A DNA stretch of 64,000 bases from Serratia marcescens (GCF_006715005.1 NZ_VFMJ01000001.1:1116001-1180000); one strand, 5' to 3'; positions 18,251 to 27,910 are shown, counted from the first letter of the stretch. The notes: generated from the letters alone by a model not told the origin. A program made the numbers and translations.

Positions 18251-20228
18251 ATCTTTTTCCCGCCGTCTTTCCTGGGGGGTAATCGCCGCGTTGTGGCTGA
18301 TGTCGTTGCCGTTGGCGCTGGCCGATATTCATCGGCAGGGCGGCATTGTCGCGTTGTTCTCCGAGCATAATCTCGATCCGACGGCCATTATCCTGCATAG
18401 CATGTGGTTGCCGCGTCAGGGTATGGCGATGGTGGGGGGCGCGACGCTGGGGCTGTGCGGCTGGTTAATGCAGCGTGCGTTGCGCAACCCGTTGGCGGAG
18501 CCGATGACGCTCGGCATGACCGCCGGGGCGACGTTGGCGATGGGGCTGGCGTCGTTGTGGTTGCCGTCGCTGCTGGTCGGCGCGCGCACCGCCGTGGTGA
18601 TTGCCGGTGAGATTGCGGCGCTGGCGTGCGTGCTGGCGCTCAGCTGGCGTCAGCGTATGTCGCCGCTGGCGATGGTGCAGGCGGGCATCATGATCAATTT
18701 GTGGTGCGGGGCGCTGACCTTGCTGATCGCCATTATCAACGATCGCTTTTTACTTCAGGTGCTGATGTGGGGAGGCGGTTCGCTGGCGGTGGAAGACGGG
18801 CAAATTCTGCTGCGGATGTTGCCGTGGCTCGCCGTCTGCGTAGTGGGCCTGTTGTTCTTGCTACGCCCGCTTGAACTGCTGCAACTGCCGGAAACCGTGG
18901 TCAGCAGCCTCGGCGCATCGCCGGTGCGCATCCGCGCCGCCGCGGTGCTGCTGGCGCTGACCATGAGCGCCCTCATCATTAACGCAGTCGGCGTCATCGG
19001 TTTTTTGGGGCTCGCAGCGCCTCATCTGGCGCGCTTTGGCGGCGCGCGAACATCCCGGCAAATGGTGTTGCATACGGCGCTCATCGGTGCGGGTCTCCTG
19101 TGGCTGACCGATCTTTGCGTCTCTCGCGTGTCGCTGGAGAGCGGCCAGCTGCTGCCCGTCGGCATGCTGACCGCCCTTACCGGCGGCCCGTTGCTGATGC
19201 TGCTGGCGCGTTTTGCACGACAGCAAAGCATCGATCTTGCGCCGCCGTTGCCGGTGTCGCAGACCTCGCATCAACAACGGTTCATCTGGTTGTCGGCCGG
19301 CATTCTGGCTGCGGGGATCGGGGTCTCTTTATGTTTCGGTCATGGACTGCAGCATTGGCACTGGGCGGAAAGAGGGGAGCTGGCGAACCTGCTGCCATTG
19401 CGGTTGCCACGACTGCTGGCGGCGATGAGCGCCGGTGCGCTGCTGGCGGGGGCCGGCGTGTTGATGCAGCGGGTGAGCGGGAACCCGCTCGCCAGCCCAG
19501 AAGTGCTGGGTATTGGCGGTGGCGCGGCCATGGGCGTTACGGCCTTTGTGTTTTTGCTTCCCGCTGGCGGCAGTGGCTGGCTGTTGGTGAGTAGCCTGGG
19601 GGGCGCGTTGATAAGCCTGTTGCTGACGTTGTGGAACAGCCGTCGAAGTGACTTTAATCCGCAGCGGGTATTGCTCAATGGTTTGGCGCTGAATGCGCTA
19701 TGCCAGGCAGCGGTCAGCATCGTGATGCTCAACAATCTTGCCGCAAGTGCGGTGTTGTTGCCGCTGATGACGGGCAGTACCTATTACGTCGGCGCGTCGT
19801 TGGCCGAAGGCGTGTTTGTCATCACGCTGGTTCTCCTGGCGCTGATGCCGCTGTTCCGCCGCTGGCTGGTGCTGTTGCCGATGGGCAACGTCGCCGGCGC
19901 GCTCGGTGTGCCCTTGCCGCGCGCACGTTTCAGCGTGCTGGCTATGGCGGCCGTCATGACCGGGCTGGCGACGTTACTGGTCGGCCCGGTGTCTTTCATC
20001 GGCCTACTGGGGCCGCATCTGGCGCGCAAGATGGGCGCGAAAGGGCCGCTGATGCAGCTCTACACCGCCGCGCTGTTGTCATCCGCCATCATGACCGTTG
20101 CCGACTGGCTGGGGCGCAATGCGCTCTACCCGCGCCAGCTGCCGGTCGGGTTGGTGGCGTCGCTGATCGGTGTCCCTCTGCTGGTATGGCCGTTAATTCG
20201 TAATAAGACAGCCCGGTCAAAACCATAA
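18243..20228 (+). CDS. FhuB-like iron-hydroxamate permease (fused double permease)
   Basis: A 661-residue inner-membrane protein made of two FecCD-type halves in tandem, as in E. coli FhuB (660). Each half has a WLPRQGMAMVGGATLGLCGWLMQRALRNPLAEPMTLG-type segment (shown here as QRALRNPLAEP and QRVSGNPLASPEVLG) and a GFLGLAAPHLAR or FIGLLGPHLARK coupling loop near its end. The ATG lies inside the last codons of the FhuD-like gene. No FhuC ATPase is encoded nearby, so it must borrow one from elsewhere or use the ABC domain of the next gene. Confidence 0.88.
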   Translation: MHESFSRRLSWGVIAALWLMSLPLALADIHRQGGIVALFSEHNLDPTAIILHSMWLPRQGMAMVGGATLGLCGWLMQRALRNPLAEPMTLGMTAGATLAMGLASLWLPSLLVGARTAVVIAGEIAALACVLALSWRQRMSPLAMVQAGIMINLWCGALTLLIAIINDRFLLQVLMWGGGSLAVEDGQILLRMLPWLAVCVVGLLFLLRPLELLQLPETVVSSLGASPVRIRAAAVLLALTMSALIINAVGVIGFLGLAAPHLARFGGARTSRQMVLHTALIGAGLLWLTDLCVSRVSLESGQLLPVGMLTALTGGPLLMLLARFARQQSIDLAPPLPVSQTSHQQRFIWLSAGILAAGIGVSLCFGHGLQHWHWAERGELANLLPLRLPRLLAAMSAGALLAGAGVLMQRVSGNPLASPEVLGIGGGAAMGVTAFVFLLPAGGSGWLLVSSLGGALISLLLTLWNSRRSDFNPQRVLLNGLALNALCQAAVSIVMLNNLAASAVLLPLMTGSTYYVGASLAEGVFVITLVLLALMPLFRRWLVLLPMGNVAGALGVPLPRARFSVLAMAAVMTGLATLLVGPVSFIGLLGPHLARKMGAKGPLMQLYTAALLSSAIMTVADWLGRNALYPRQLPVGLVASLIGVPLLVWPLIRNKTARSKP

Positions 20229-20257
20229 AAAGTGTGAGTATGAGCAAGGAATTCGGC

Positions 20258-21874
20258 ATGTCGGTATTAATGATGTTGTTTCGTATGGTGCGCGGTTGGC
20301 TACTGCTCGCCGTGGTCGCCGGTGTCGTCAGCGGGCTGTGCAATGCCTCTTTGCTGGCGATGATCAATCATGGTCTGACGCAATCCAATGAGGCGTCATG
20401 GCTGAGTCCGGGAGGCGATTTTGCGTTACTGACGCTGTTGATGCTGGCGACGCGCGTGGTTTCTCAAACCACGTTTATGGCGCTGGGACAAAAGGTGAAG
20501 GCGCGCTTGCGCAGCGAGCTGGTGCAAGACGTCAGCGAAACGCGCTGGCTGCTGTTGGAGAAAGCGGGGATGGCAAGAACGCTGTCGGTGCTGACACAGG
20601 ATCTCGATACGCTGGTGGTGTTTTTCGTCAATCTGCCCAATCTGCTGATTTTCGGCGCCGTTATCGTTGGCTGCCTGGTTTACCTTGGCAGCCTGTCATT
20701 GAGCGTACTGGCGCTGGCATTGGCGGTGATTGTCTGCGGCAGCCTGGGCTACCGCGCCGCGCACGGCCCCGCGATGCGTTTGTTGCGCCGATCGCGTCAG
20801 CGCGAAGATACGCTGATTCAGCAATGCAAAAAATTGTTTGACGGTGCGAGGGAGTTTCGGCTGAACGCGGTGCGCCGTCGTCAATTCGTCAGCGGTGAAC
20901 TGGCGCAGAATATTGACGCGGTTCGCCGGGAGAGAACCCGCGGTTACGTGTTGTACGGTTTGGCGAGCAGTTGGGGAAGCGCGCTGTTTTTCGCTTTCAT
21001 CGGCCTGGTGTTGTTCAGCTTGCGTGACGGGCTGGCTTTGGACGAACGGGCGCTTACCGGCTATATCATGGTGTTTCTGTATATGATTGTGCCGGTCGAA
21101 GGGCTGTTATCCGCGCTGCCCACCCTGGCCGGCGCGCGGGTGGCCATGCAGCGGGTACAGTCGCTGCGCGCGCAACTCAGGCCCGAAGTTCCACAGCGCC
21201 ATTTTACGCCACCCCCTTTTGCTTCGTTGGCGTTGGATAATGTCCGTTACCAATATCAGAACGAAGAAGGGGAGCATTTCACCCTTGGCCCGCTGAATAT
21301 GCACATTGCGCCCGGTGAACTCATTTTTATCGTCGGTGGCAACGGCAGCGGCAAGACGACGTTGGCGAATCTGCTGGTGGGAATTTACCCGCCTGATAAC
21401 GGCGCGATTTTGCTTAACGGCGAGCCGGTCAGCGACGATCTTCTGGAAATATACCGTCGGCATTTTTCGGTGGTGTTCAACGACTTCTTTCTTTTTGACG
21501 ATGTGGCGTTCGTCACTGAGCGCACGCAAAAGCAGGTCGAACATCTGCTGCGCCTGCTGAAGTTAAGCCATAAAGTCAGTTTTGCCCACGGCCGTTTTTC
21601 AACAATCGCGCTCTCTCAGGGGCAGCGAAAACGGCTGGCTTTACTGCAGGCGTGGTTGGAAGAGCGCCCGGTTTATCTGTTTGATGAGTGGGCCGCCGAT
21701 CAGGATCCTGAGTTTAAGGCGGTGTTTTACCTTGAACTCTTGCCGATGCTGAAGGCCGAAGGCAAAACGGTCATCGCGATTACTCACGACGATCGCTATT
21801 TCTACCTGGCGGATCGCATCATCAAGCTGGAATCGGGGCAGGTGGTCCCATCGACGCGTGGCGTGCCGTCATGA
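20258..21874 (+). CDS. Fused ABC transporter of the SyrD/PvdE/YojI type
   Basis: A 538-residue half-transporter with six hydrophobic segments (residues about 1-300) joined to an ABC domain: Walker A VGGNGSGKTTL, signature LSQGQRKRLALLQ, Walker B VYLFDEWAADQD, H-loop VIAITHDD. This arrangement is typical of exporters of peptide siderophores and cyclic peptides. The ATG at 20258 has AAGGAA 8 bases upstream; an ATG at 20240 is possible. It is the last gene of the siderophore operon. It could move a siderophore or its iron-free form out of the periplasm or cytoplasm. No siderophore synthesis genes lie in the window. Confidence 0.82.
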   Translation: MSVLMMLFRMVRGWLLLAVVAGVVSGLCNASLLAMINHGLTQSNEASWLSPGGDFALLTLLMLATRVVSQTTFMALGQKVKARLRSELVQDVSETRWLLLEKAGMARTLSVLTQDLDTLVVFFVNLPNLLIFGAVIVGCLVYLGSLSLSVLALALAVIVCGSLGYRAAHGPAMRLLRRSRQREDTLIQQCKKLFDGAREFRLNAVRRRQFVSGELAQNIDAVRRERTRGYVLYGLASSWGSALFFAFIGLVLFSLRDGLALDERALTGYIMVFLYMIVPVEGLLSALPTLAGARVAMQRVQSLRAQLRPEVPQRHFTPPPFASLALDNVRYQYQNEEGEHFTLGPLNMHIAPGELIFIVGGNGSGKTTLANLLVGIYPPDNGAILLNGEPVSDDLLEIYRRHFSVVFNDFFLFDDVAFVTERTQKQVEHLLRLLKLSHKVSFAHGRFSTIALSQGQRKRLALLQAWLEERPVYLFDEWAADQDPEFKAVFYLELLPMLKAEGKTVIAITHDDRYFYLADRIIKLESGQVVPSTRGVPS

Positions 21875-22036
21875 TGCTCATCGTTTTCACCCAGCACGAT
21901 ATTTGGCTTTTTTCCCTCATGCTTGATGATTCGCCCCGGCTTTCCTCAGGAAAGTGAATGCGGTGATAGTGTACTGTTGCCCGCAGGTAAGGTAATTTGC
22001 TGATGGCAATGATGACTGACGCGGGGGCCAACGGAC

Positions 22037-22669
22037 ATGAACGAAAAAATCGACTATCACATCGAGAAATACCATTTCGCGCCGCTGGATGAGGCCCCGC
22101 GGCTCGCGCACCAGTGGAGCGAGGTGCTGAACGAGTGCCGCGAGACGCAGGCCGGGGCGGAGGAGCGGCTGCGCATTGCGCTGCTCAACGTAGACTACGT
22201 AACCAGTTTCGAATTGCCTTTCCGGTTATTGTTGGTCAGGGCGCCGCAGCTGATCGCCGGAATTCGGGATGAGCTGCCGCTCAGCCAGAAGAATGTGGTG
22301 TTCAACGGCAAGCGTTTCGGCTGCGTCTACAGCTTGAAAAGCGATTTGAGCGGCGTGCCGGAGGCCTTTCAGTACAGCATGTCGACCCGTATTCACCGAA
22401 CATCTGCGTCGGGCGTGGATGCGCTGCCTTACCGGGAAATCGCCAAAACGCTCAAGGCACCGCGGGAGCGGCTTAAGCTGGCGCTGGAGCAAGGGCTGCG
22501 GATCACGGCGCTGGACGGTCTGTTCTGGTTCGGCATCCAGCGCATTGCCGCCGAGGTGCGCAGGCTAAGAAAATCCGGCATGGCGATCGTGACGGCGGAA
22601 ACGGAGATCTTCGACACCCTGACCGGCACGACGCGCAAGGTTCCGGTGTACCGCCTGGCCGAGAGTTAA
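22037..22669 (+). CDS. Protein of unknown function with a phage-type HTH at the C terminus
   Basis: A 210-residue soluble protein. Residues about 155-205 (GLRITALDGLFWFGIQRIAAEVRR cut here as LDGLFWFGIQRIAAEVRRL, then KSGMAIVT) match the pattern of a small helix-turn-helix domain common in phage proteins (ItsleAlelfGi-RLaa-i--LR--G--I). The first 150 residues are not recognised. The ribosome site is weak. No other phage gene is close, so it is a solitary remnant or a domesticated regulator. A 9-bp hairpin (22687-22695 with 22703-22711) follows. Confidence 0.6.
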   Translation: MNEKIDYHIEKYHFAPLDEAPRLAHQWSEVLNECRETQAGAEERLRIALLNVDYVTSFELPFRLLLVRAPQLIAGIRDELPLSQKNVVFNGKRFGCVYSLKSDLSGVPEAFQYSMSTRIHRTSASGVDALPYREIAKTLKAPRERLKLALEQGLRITALDGLFWFGIQRIAAEVRRLRKSGMAIVTAETEIFDTLTGTTRKVPVYRLAES

Positions 22670-22726
22670 ACGCCGTTTCCGCACCGAGGAGGTTCAAACC
22701 AAGAACCTCCTTATTAATGCTACCGC

Positions 22727-23161
22727 TTATCGATAGGCTTCATTGCGCGCAATCGCGTATTTCCCGCTGCCCAGCAGCAGGATAGCGAGCCCCCCCATAA
22801 AGAACACCAGTTCGTTTTCAATGCCCCAGGCGCCGACGTCGGTGACGGTGAATACCTTGCCGGTGCCCACCATCAGGAATGCCACCACCAGCGTAATGGC
22901 GTAAACCAGTGCGGCGGGGCGGGTGAACAGCCCCAAAATGATCAGTATCGGCGCCAGGATCTCGCCCACATACACGCCATAGGCGATAAAGGCGGGCAGC
23001 CCCTGTTCCTGCAGCGCGTCGGCGATCCAGCCGACGCCATGCTGAATTTTCGCTACGCCGTGAAACAACATCAGCCCGCCGAAGGTCAATCTGAGCGCCA
23101 ACTTGCCGGCGTCCGGGCGATCAAAAAGACGAATGAATGCCGCATTCAGTGACTTAACCAT
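22727..23161 (-). CDS. DoxX-family membrane protein
   Basis: A 144-residue integral membrane protein with four hydrophobic segments. The DoxX pattern is seen in LALRLTFGGLMLFHGVAKIQHG, in the family GEILAPILIILGLFTRPAAL block and in a C-terminal GIENELVFFMGGLAILLLG. The ATG at 23161 has a strong AGGAGAAAAGG site; the open frame before it is not needed. Members such as E. coli YqjF are linked to redox or quinone-related stress, but the function is poorly defined. Confidence 0.85.
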   Translation of the reverse strand: MVKSLNAAFIRLFDRPDAGKLALRLTFGGLMLFHGVAKIQHGVGWIADALQEQGLPAFIAYGVYVGEILAPILIILGLFTRPAALVYAITLVVAFLMVGTGKVFTVTDVGAWGIENELVFFMGGLAILLLGSGKYAIARNEAYR

Positions 23162-23415
23162 GGCCTTTTCTCCTGAATAGGAATGATTTTCAATCAATGT
23201 ACCAGCCAGGTGAATGCGAAAGATGTCCTGGATCAGTAAAACGGTGGGCTTCGCACCGACTTTTCGCGTGAGGTGGAGGCATAGCTGAAAGGCGGCGGCT
23301 CTCTCAGGGAACGCACGTTCAAGGAGGGAGGGGAGGTTGCGTTCAGCTTTTTCACCCGGAATAACATTCTCACACCGGCTGAACGTAGGGTAAAAAAAGT
23401 CTCTGGGTCGTTTTC

Positions 23416-23574
23416 ATGCGTTACCTGGTTATGCTGCTGCACATTCCTTTTATGCCTGTTTTTGCCCCCGGAGTTGCGGCTGCATCACTGTGTGAGGATG
23501 GCGGCAACATAAAGATCAATAAGGTTTTTTTCCTTAATAAAAATCGACGACGCGCGTGTGGTGTAACTCTATAG
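23416..23574 (+). CDS. Possible 52-residue secreted peptide
   Basis: A short frame starting MRYLVMLLHIPFMPVFAPG has a signal-peptide-like N terminus ending near VAAA. It continues with a 28-residue basic tail that has two cysteines (SLCEDGG and RRRACGVTL). A strong terminator follows 22 bases after the stop, which supports a real short transcript on this strand. The ribosome site is poor, so this is a candidate and not a firm gene. Confidence 0.4.
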   Translation: MRYLVMLLHIPFMPVFAPGVAAASLCEDGGNIKINKVFFLNKNRRRACGVTL

Positions 23575-23595
23575 GGTTAATGTTGTTTTTATTTT

Positions 23596-23625
23596 GAACC
23601 GCTAACTAATTAGCGGTTCTTTTTC
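23596..23625 (+). terminator. Rho-independent terminator
   Basis: A perfect 10-bp stem (23596-23605 with 23610-23619, loop CTAA) is followed by five or six T. No large plus-strand gene lies upstream within 900 bases, so it ends a small transcript, perhaps the 52-residue frame or a small RNA. Confidence 0.8.
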
Positions 23626-24839
23626 GCCATCTTATTGGGAATTATCTTGCTTATTTTGTTTTGCGAAAGTTGATCCTGTGGGAAGGAATGCCGCATGCTG
23701 CTTTTATTTCCGGTTTTTCCCTTTTTTTTTGATGTGAATTCAACGGTGAAGAGATTCCGACTGATTTTATGAGTGGCATTATGATCGGCTGTAAACTTTG
23801 GTGAACTATTTTTATCAGACCAAAAATAATAGAATTACTGATTTTTCAAGTTGCTGAATTGTTTGGTGTTTGTATATTAATTTGTTAATTTTTTATTAAA
23901 AAAATAATAATTTACCTTGATATTGGTTTTGGCTTTGCTAGTATCAAATTAGTGGTCTTATCAGTTAGGAAAACATCCTTTGAGCATGGAGTGGATCGCT
24001 GGCCATAACGGGGTTGTCGCTGCCGTAAGGTTGAAGTGGTTATTTTGCCGGCAGGTGAAGTGATATTATTTATACCACTTTATCGAACCCAGCGATTTTT
24101 TAGATGCTGACTCAGTGCTGGCCGGACGTAAAAGAATACGTCGGTGAATGGGGGGGATGAATCTTAAGTTAATCTGATCATTACCCTGGGTTAACTATAA
24201 AAAATGTGCTTTATCAACCCAGCTGTTTGCGCGTCAATACCGCGTTAGGTGCGCCACGGCGGAATGTTAACGCAGAACCTAAGCTTTAAAATTAATAATC
24301 AAAACTCTCGCCAAATTGTTTATTTTCACACCAGGTTTCGCATTTGTAAGTACTGAGTGCTGGAAATGAAAGTCACACTGTCATCGTGTTCTCATGATCA
24401 TTGCGTGCTGCCCGCTCGCAAGAAACGAATGACTGTCATGGTTTTATGAAAAAATTTCACTATTTACTGTAGTTATCATTTGTTTAATAAATTATTTATA
24501 TTCGGGTGTTTTATTGGAATTGTCCTACCAACAGAGAAACGTTGTTTTTACGGCATTTTTTGATTTTTTTCCTATTATTAGCTTGCATAATTATTGTTTG
24601 CAAGTTATTGATTTTAAAATGAAAAAATAAATATGTAAATGTAAAATAGTTTAAACCGATCACTGGGTTTTTATTGATAGGTTTAATCTATTATTGTTGT
24701 TAATATTAATACATCTAAACAATTTGCGGGCTTGGTGACGACTAATTACGCTAAAAGGACTCTGGGAAAGACTGGCGAATGTAAAAGCCCATGTTTATAG
24801 GCTTTATGTTTGTAGTGCTGATGAAAAGGATATCAGGCC
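23626..24839. other. Long AT-rich non-coding region before the T6SS locus
   Basis: About 1.2 kb without a credible gene and much richer in A and T than the flanking genes, with long A and T tracts. It should hold the T6SS promoter(s) and is a likely target of silencing proteins such as H-NS. One imperfect inverted repeat (CTGGGTT near 24188 and AACCCAG near 24217) is seen. No promoter could be fixed by eye. Confidence 0.5.
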
Positions 24840-25805
24840 ATGAATGAAGTCATCTCAATAGCAGTTAACGGCGTCGAATTTGACCCTCGATACAGTGAAA
24901 TTGAATTCACGTTATCGGAATTCGATAGCCAAACCGATCCGCTGAATGCCGTGGACAATGCACGCGATATCAATTGGCATGCTATTCGCGAGCAATCTGC
25001 CGCCTTGCTTGAACAGTGCTTCGATTTGCATGTCGTGCTGTGGTTTATGCGCGCTAATCTTCATATCGATGGTTTTTCGGCTGTCTATCAAGGCATCACG
25101 ACTATCGACGGCAAATATGCCGAAGAGGGGAGCACTATATTCCCTCAGGCCGATATGGAGCCGGCGGCGGACAGTTTTCACGCTGCCGCATTAGGCTGGC
25201 TCGCCACCTCGTCCTGCCTGCACGAAATCAAAAACAGCAAGATCTTCCCCGACACGCCGTTAACCACCGATGAACTGCTCAATATGCGAATTGACGAGCA
25301 GGAAGGCAAAAGCCTGCACTTTTCGGAAGTGGTGAAGGTGTTGGGGCAGGCTGACAGCTATTTTGCCGGCAGAAATATGCCGTCATTAAAAGAACAGCTG
25401 TCGCAGGGAATCGACGCCCTGGAGCGCGTGGAAAACTACGCCAACCTGCAGGCTGAAGATTACCGGCTGGACTGCCGCCAGGTACGCGACTATTTAGCGC
25501 TCTTCAGCCGCCAATTGCTCTCTCTCGAACAGCAGGAATTGCCGGAGGAGATCGGCGCTGCGCCGGCCGACGCGGAAGCGGCGGAGGCGCCGGCCACGCT
25601 GCCTGGCAAATATATCCGTTCCCGGCAGGATGTCATCTTGCTGTTGGACCAGGTTTTGGACTACTTCCAAAACTATGAGCCCAGCCATCCGGCCCCCATT
25701 CTTATTCGACGTTCGCAAAAAATGATCGGTATGGACTTCGCGACGATTGTTGAGGAGCTTTTGCCGGAATCTCTGGCCTCGTTAAATCAATTGTCCGGGA
25801 AGTAA
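24840..25805 (+). CDS. tssA: T6SS protein TssA
   Basis: A 321-residue TssA that helps build the baseplate and prime tail polymerisation. The N-terminal ImpA_N domain includes DPLNAVDNARDINWHAIREQSAALL-type sequence (seen as NWHAIREQSAALLEQ). The C-terminal YFQNYEPSHPAPILIRRSQ is the signature end of short TssA proteins. It is the first gene of the T6SS block, after the long AT-rich leader, and is followed by tssB after 24 bases. Confidence 0.9.
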   Translation: MNEVISIAVNGVEFDPRYSEIEFTLSEFDSQTDPLNAVDNARDINWHAIREQSAALLEQCFDLHVVLWFMRANLHIDGFSAVYQGITTIDGKYAEEGSTIFPQADMEPAADSFHAAALGWLATSSCLHEIKNSKIFPDTPLTTDELLNMRIDEQEGKSLHFSEVVKVLGQADSYFAGRNMPSLKEQLSQGIDALERVENYANLQAEDYRLDCRQVRDYLALFSRQLLSLEQQELPEEIGAAPADAEAAEAPATLPGKYIRSRQDVILLLDQVLDYFQNYEPSHPAPILIRRSQKMIGMDFATIVEELLPESLASLNQLSGK

Positions 25806-25829
25806 TTTTTCTCACAAAGGAGTTTTCCA

Positions 25830-26387
25830 ATGGCTAAGGACTCAAGCTCTCAGAAATTTATCGGTAAAAATAACGCGCCCCGCGTGCAAATTGAATATGA
25901 CGTAGAGCTCTACGGTTCACAAAAGAAAGTAGAGTTACCTTTCGTCACGGGGGTCATGTCCGATCTCTCTGGGCATCGGAAAAAGCCTTTGCTGCCGATC
26001 GAAGAGCGGAAATTCCTGACGTTTGATCAGGACAATTTCAACGACCGCATGCGCGCCATTAAACCTCGTCTTCAATTTTACGTGGAGAATACGCTGAGTG
26101 AGGACGATGCGCTGTTGGATGTGGAATTAGAGTTTGAATCGATGGAGGATTTTTCGCCCGGCGCCATCGCCAAACGGGTTCCGCAGATGCAACGCCTGCT
26201 GGAGGCCCGGGAACATCTCACGGAACTCATCACGTATATGGACGGTAAATCCAGCGCGGAAGAGGTGGTGAAGAATCTGCTGGAGAAGCCCGATTTTCTG
26301 CATCGTTTGGTGACGGATGCACGTAAAACGGTCGCGGATGCGGAACAGGATGTGCAGGATTCGGGCAATAAAGGAGATGAGGAATGA
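25830..26387 (+). CDS. tssB: T6SS contractile sheath small subunit TssB (VipA)
   Basis: A 185-residue sheath protein. It has SQKFIGKNNAPRVQIEYDVE, then LPFVTGVMSDLSG, FDQDNFNDRMRAIKPRL and DFSPGAIAKRVPQM, all in family order. AAAGGAG precedes the ATG. The stop overlaps the tssC start by 4 bases, so the two subunits are made together. Confidence 0.96.
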   Translation: MAKDSSSQKFIGKNNAPRVQIEYDVELYGSQKKVELPFVTGVMSDLSGHRKKPLLPIEERKFLTFDQDNFNDRMRAIKPRLQFYVENTLSEDDALLDVELEFESMEDFSPGAIAKRVPQMQRLLEAREHLTELITYMDGKSSAEEVVKNLLEKPDFLHRLVTDARKTVADAEQDVQDSGNKGDEE

Positions 26388-27910
26388 GAGCGAGGCAACG
26401 ACGCTATTCAGCTAAACAGCAGGCAACGGCAGTCGCTGAAGTTGAAACGCAGGAAACGGAAAACGAGCTTGACGGTCTGCTCAAGCGTTCGTTCCGGCCC
26501 AGAACGAACGAGGCCTCAGAAGCGGTTCGTCGGGCCATCGGCACGCTGTCCGAATATGCCAACCAGGGCAAGGTCAAGGTCAGCCAGGATGTCGTATTGA
26601 CCATTGAATCGCTGATCGCCCAGATCGATGAGCAGCTTTCGCAGCAGATGAACAATATCTTGCACCATAAGGAGTTCCAGAAGTTGGAGTCCGCCTGGCA
26701 AGGTCTGAGTTATTTGGTCGACAATACCAACGTCAGCGAAACGCTGAAGATTCGGGTATTGAACATCAGTCAGGATGAGCTGACGCGCAATTTGCGACGC
26801 TATCGAGGATCGGCCTGGGATCAAAGCCCGGTGTTCAAACAAATTTATGAACAAGAGTATGGCCAGTTTGGTGGCGAGCCGTTCGGCTGCATCATCGGCG
26901 ATTTTGAGTTTGATCACAGCCCGATGAGCGTGACGCTGCTGACGGAGCTGGCGAAAATTTCCGCCGCCTCGCACTGTCCGTTCATCTCCGCCGCTTCGCC
27001 GTCGCTGCTGCAAATGAGCAAGTGGAACGAACTGGGCAACCCGCGGGATATCGGCAAGATTTTCACCACGCCGGAATACGCTTCCTGGCGCCGCCTGCGC
27101 GAAAGCAACGATTCGCGTTATCTGGTGCTGACCATGCCGCGTTTCCTGTCGCGTTTGCCTTACGGCGCAAAGACCAACCCGATCGAAGAGTTCGCTTTCG
27201 AGGAGGCCGTCAGGCCGGATATGGATGATGATTTCTCCTGGGCCAACTCGGCGTATGCGATGGGCGTCAACATCAACCGCGCCTTCCATGAGTACGGCTG
27301 GTGTTCGAAAATCCGCGGCATCGAATCCGGCGGCTCGGTGGAGGAACTGCCCGCCTATGCGTTCCCTTCCGATGAGGGCGGTTATGAGCTGACGTGCCCG
27401 ACGGAGGTCGCCATTTCCGATCGGCGCGAGCAAGAGCTGTCAGACGCCGGGTTCTTGCCTTTGGTGTATCGCAAACATTCTGATTTCGCTGCCTTTATCG
27501 GTTCTTGCACCATGCATGCCCCGGCGAAATATGAAGATCCGGATGCGACGGCCAACGCCAAGCTTTCCTCCCGGTTGCCGTATATTTTCGCCACGTGCCG
27601 CTTTGCGCACTATTTGAAATGTATCGTACGCGACAAAATCGGTTCTTTCCGTTCCAGAGACGATATGCAGCTGTGGCTGAATGACTGGCTGATGAATTAC
27701 GTGGATGGCGATCCTTCCGTGTCGACGGAAGCGACGAAAGCGCGCCGCCCATTGGCCGCCGCCGAAGTTCGCGTTGAGGATGTTGAAGACGATCCGGGTT
27801 ATTACCGCGCACATTTCTATTTGCGCCCGCATTACCAATTGGAAGGCATGACCGTGTCCTTGCGATTGGTATCAAAACTTCCGTCAGCCAAAAAAGATGG
27901 GAGCAGATAA
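26384..27910 (+). CDS. tssC: T6SS contractile sheath large subunit TssC (VipB)
   Basis: A 508-residue protein that forms the contractile sheath with TssB. Family sequence includes LHHKEFQKLESAWQGLSYLV, then EYGQFGGEPFGCIIGDFEF, FISAASPSLL, RLPYGAKTNPIEEFAFEE and SSRLPYIFATCRFAHYLK, with the C-terminal region after GYYRAHFYLRPHYQLEG. It is complete. A 231-base gap follows before hcp, leaving room for a separate hcp promoter. Confidence 0.96.
   Translation: MRARQRRYSAKQQATAVAEVETQETENELDGLLKRSFRPRTNEASEAVRRAIGTLSEYANQGKVKVSQDVVLTIESLIAQIDEQLSQQMNNILHHKEFQKLESAWQGLSYLVDNTNVSETLKIRVLNISQDELTRNLRRYRGSAWDQSPVFKQIYEQEYGQFGGEPFGCIIGDFEFDHSPMSVTLLTELAKISAASHCPFISAASPSLLQMSKWNELGNPRDIGKIFTTPEYASWRRLRESNDSRYLVLTMPRFLSRLPYGAKTNPIEEFAFEEAVRPDMDDDFSWANSAYAMGVNINRAFHEYGWCSKIRGIESGGSVEELPAYAFPSDEGGYELTCPTEVAISDRREQELSDAGFLPLVYRKHSDFAAFIGSCTMHAPAKYEDPDATANAKLSSRLPYIFATCRFAHYLKCIVRDKIGSFRSRDDMQLWLNDWLMNYVDGDPSVSTEATKARRPLAAAEVRVEDVEDDPGYYRAHFYLRPHYQLEGMTVSLRLVSKLPSAKKDGSR

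Noticed and set aside
22687..22711. Terminator between the HTH protein and the DoxX gene
   Set aside because: A 9-bp hairpin is present, but neither strand has a T run after it, so it is mentioned only with the gene.
23233..23442. 69-codon minus-strand frame
   Set aside because: No ribosome site and no recognisable sequence; it overlaps a better-supported small plus-strand frame with a terminator.
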